A stretch of 13,380 nucleotides of DNA from DASSFZ01 sp036514635 (lineage in GTDB: Bacteria; Chloroflexota; Anaerolineae; Fen-1058), in contig DATBWU010000039.1 of the NCBI GenBank assembly GCA_036514635.1, forward strand, positions 1 through 13,380. Reading direction: 5' to 3'. The translations under genes and the position numbers were made by a program. Shown here piece after piece: positions 11,711 to 13,380 of the stretch; the stretch's first letter is position 1, and every line of letters starts with the position of its first letter. The notes beneath the pieces are model-generated. The model ran no database searches. It was not told where the DNA came from and saw only the letters and a program-made list of their open reading frames with translations.

Positions 11711-13318
11711 CTAGATTAACCGATCGCCTTCTATGGATACCGAATCCGTCCGGTAATGGCAGCCCCGGCTGTGGCGGTTGTGGCGCGCCGATTGGGCGAC
11801 GATTAGCGCGATCTCGACGGCGTTGCGCAGGCCGATCAACCCGTCGCTCAGGCGCGTCGTGCGATAGAAGGTCTCGATCTCGTTCCACAGATGGCGCAGC
11901 TCACGGATGGCGCGCGACAGCCGGTCGGCGCTGCGCACCAGACCGACGTAATGCCACATGATATTCTGGATCGTCTGCATGTCGCCCTGAATCAGCGCCG
12001 GGTCCGCATCGGCAACCAGCCCGCTCTCGTCCCACGGCGGCACTTCTTCAAAGCTGGGAATATCGGGCGGTGTGGTTTGGCTCAACGCATCCTCGATGTG
12101 CTGCGCGGCGCGATTGCCCCATACCAATCCCTCAAGCAACGAGGTTGACGCCAATCGATTCGCGCCGTGCAGCCCGGTGCAGCTCACTTCACCCACCGCG
12201 TGCAGATTCGCGATGCTGGATCGACCCCACTCGTCCACCGATACGCCGCCGCAGAAGTAGTGCGCGGCCGGGACGACCGGGATCGGCTCGCGCGTGATGT
12301 CGATGCCGACATTCAGGCACGTGGCGTGGATGTTGGGGAAGCGCGCGCGGATCGCGTCGGCGGACATGCGCGAGGCGATGTCGAGCAGCACATACGAGTG
12401 GCCGTGTGTCTCCATCTGATGATGGATCGCGCGCGCGACGACATCGCGCGGCGCGAGGTCTTTCCACTCCGGCGAGTAATCGGCCATGAACGCGCGGCCA
12501 TCGGGCGTGAGTAGGACGCCGCCTTCGCCACGCACGGCCTCGCTGATCAAGAACCCTTCCGCGCCCGGCACGGCCAGCGCCGTCGGGTGAAACTGCACGT
12601 ACTCCACATTGGCGATCCGTGCGCCGGCCCGATGGGCCATCGCCAGGCCATCTCCCCGCGCGCCGGGTGGATTCGTCGTGTTGCGATAGATGCGCCCTAG
12701 CCCACCGGAAGCGAGCACCGTCGCCGCCGCGAGGTAGCGATGCACCGTGTGTTCATCACGATTGAAGATGTACGCGCCGTGGCACGTCACGGGCCGGTAG
12801 GCCGCCAGCGGATCGCGAGAGTGATGCGGGAAGGTGATCAGATCGACTGCGGTCGCGTTCGCCTGAATCGTCACGTTGGGGCAGCGGCGCAGCGCGGCGA
12901 TCAAACCGTGGATGATCGCCTTGCCGGTTTCATCGCCGACGTGCAGGATGCGCCGGTGCGAGTGCGCGGCTTCCTGCCCCCATTCGAGTTCGCCGCGTGA
13001 GTCCCGGTCGAAGTCGATGCGCGCTGTCTCCATAAGCACTTCGCGCAAAAGCGGCGGGCCTTCCTCGGCGAGGATGCGCGCCGCCTGCGGCGAAGTTGCG
13101 CCTGCGCCGGCCGTCACGATGTCGGCCACCAGGCTGTCCACGCTATCGTCGATGCCATGACCGACGATACCGCCCTGGGCATAGCGTGTGTTCGATTCGT
13201 GGGGATCCGGCTCGCGCGTGATGATAGTGATTCGGCGCTGGGGGTTGCGCGCTAAGCGCAGCGCGGTCGTCGCGCCCGCGATGCCACAGCCGATGATGAG
13301 GACTTCAGTTTGGATCAA
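11711..13318 (-). CDS. nadB: L-aspartate oxidase
   Basis: A 535-residue flavoenzyme that oxidises L-aspartate to iminoaspartate, the first step of de novo NAD synthesis (with NadA and NadC). The FAD-binding IIGCGIAGATTALRLA is at residues 8-23. SNTRYAQGG, VLASGGLGRIYRNTTNP and YVQFHPTAL follow. ISEAVRGEGG carries the active-site Arg, and PAAHYFCGGV and GLHGANRLASTSLLEGLVWG close the FAD domain. A C-terminal helical domain ends the chain. The length is normal. The start codon is TTG (13318-13316): GGAG (13329-13326) lies 7 nt upstream and homology begins at once. nadA and nadC are not in the window. A palindromic repeat lies just before the ribosome binding site. Confidence 0.95.
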   Translation of the reverse strand: MIQTEVLIIGCGIAGATTALRLARNPQRRITIITREPDPHESNTRYAQGGIVGHGIDDSVDSLVADIVTAGAGATSPQAARILAEEGPPLLREVLMETARIDFDRDSRGELEWGQEAAHSHRRILHVGDETGKAIIHGLIAALRRCPNVTIQANATAVDLITFPHHSRDPLAAYRPVTCHGAYIFNRDEHTVHRYLAAATVLASGGLGRIYRNTTNPPGARGDGLAMAHRAGARIANVEYVQFHPTALAVPGAEGFLISEAVRGEGGVLLTPDGRAFMADYSPEWKDLAPRDVVARAIHHQMETHGHSYVLLDIASRMSADAIRARFPNIHATCLNVGIDITREPIPVVPAAHYFCGGVSVDEWGRSSIANLHAVGEVSCTGLHGANRLASTSLLEGLVWGNRAAQHIEDALSQTTPPDIPSFEEVPPWDESGLVADADPALIQGDMQTIQNIMWHYVGLVRSADRLSRAIRELRHLWNEIETFYRTTRLSDGLIGLRNAVEIALIVAQSARHNRHSRGCHYRTDSVSIEGDRLI

Positions 13319-13338
13319 GTAGACTCTCCACGACCTCT

Positions 13339-13373
13339 CCCCTTCCCCTCTCCGTTGCGGAGAGGGGAAGGGG
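13339..13373. repeat. palindromic C/G-rich repeat upstream of nadB
   Basis: A perfect 16-bp inverted repeat: CCCCTTCCCCTCTCCG (13339-13354) with CGGAGAGGGGAAGGGG (13358-13373) and a 3-nt loop. It lies 10 nt upstream of the nadB ribosome binding site. The window ends 7 bp later, so the element may extend further. The strong hairpin could affect nadB transcription or translation. Confidence 0.8.
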
Positions 13374-13380
13374 TCGGGGA

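Noticed and set aside
11505..11888. Minus-strand ORF across the palindromic repeat
   Set aside because: It reads through the repeat and out-of-frame nadB sequence, a frequent source of false hypothetical proteins.

Overview
The window looks like a chromosomal segment of a GC-rich, free-living bacterium. A member of the Chloroflexota or a similar lineage fits best: it has an RRM-type RNA-binding protein, a non-discriminating-type AspRS, a DUF4331 protein, IS110 and group II intron debris, and many palindromic or heptameric intergenic repeats. This taxonomic guess is inference only.

Positions 1-3662 are an accessory, plus-strand region. An 89-bp direct repeat (1-89 and 877-965, no indels, about 81% identical by eye) ends in integron attC-like sequence and brackets a vapBC toxin-antitoxin pair. 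A DUF4331 gene follows. Next comes a second, broken vapC whose 3' part is replaced by unassigned sequence ending in a group II intron 3' end (domains V and VI). After that are an RRM gene with its own promoter, a cluster of hairpin repeat units, and an IS110 transposase relic.

Positions 3663-7349 hold a compact minus-strand operon: metallo-beta-lactamase-fold hydrolase, RNase H-like protein (1-bp overlap), MFS transporter and YqeB-like protein (8-bp overlap). It probably runs from a promoter at 7378-7407. Upstream of it, on the same strand, is a structured RNA gene with its own promoter and terminator (about 7628 to 7410). It folds like 6S RNA.

Positions 7879-9849 are the most interesting part. 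The aspS gene is preceded by a near-consensus promoter, a 20-codon leader ORF rich in Asp-Asn codon pairs, and an intrinsic terminator. A possible 17-bp antiterminator helix would sequester the 5' arm of that terminator. Together these read as a ribosome-dependent transcription attenuator. The AspRS carries the residues associated with non-discriminating enzymes, which charge both tRNA-Asp and tRNA-Asn. The leader pairs exactly those two codon types.

Positions 9850-13380, minus strand, hold nadB (TTG start) and two family 2 glycosyltransferases. Both glycosyltransferase genes appear to have taken up repeat DNA in frame: a G/C palindrome in one, heptamer repeats in the other. Palindromic repeats of two kinds also lie between genes (7802-7865, 11638-11698, 13339-13373).
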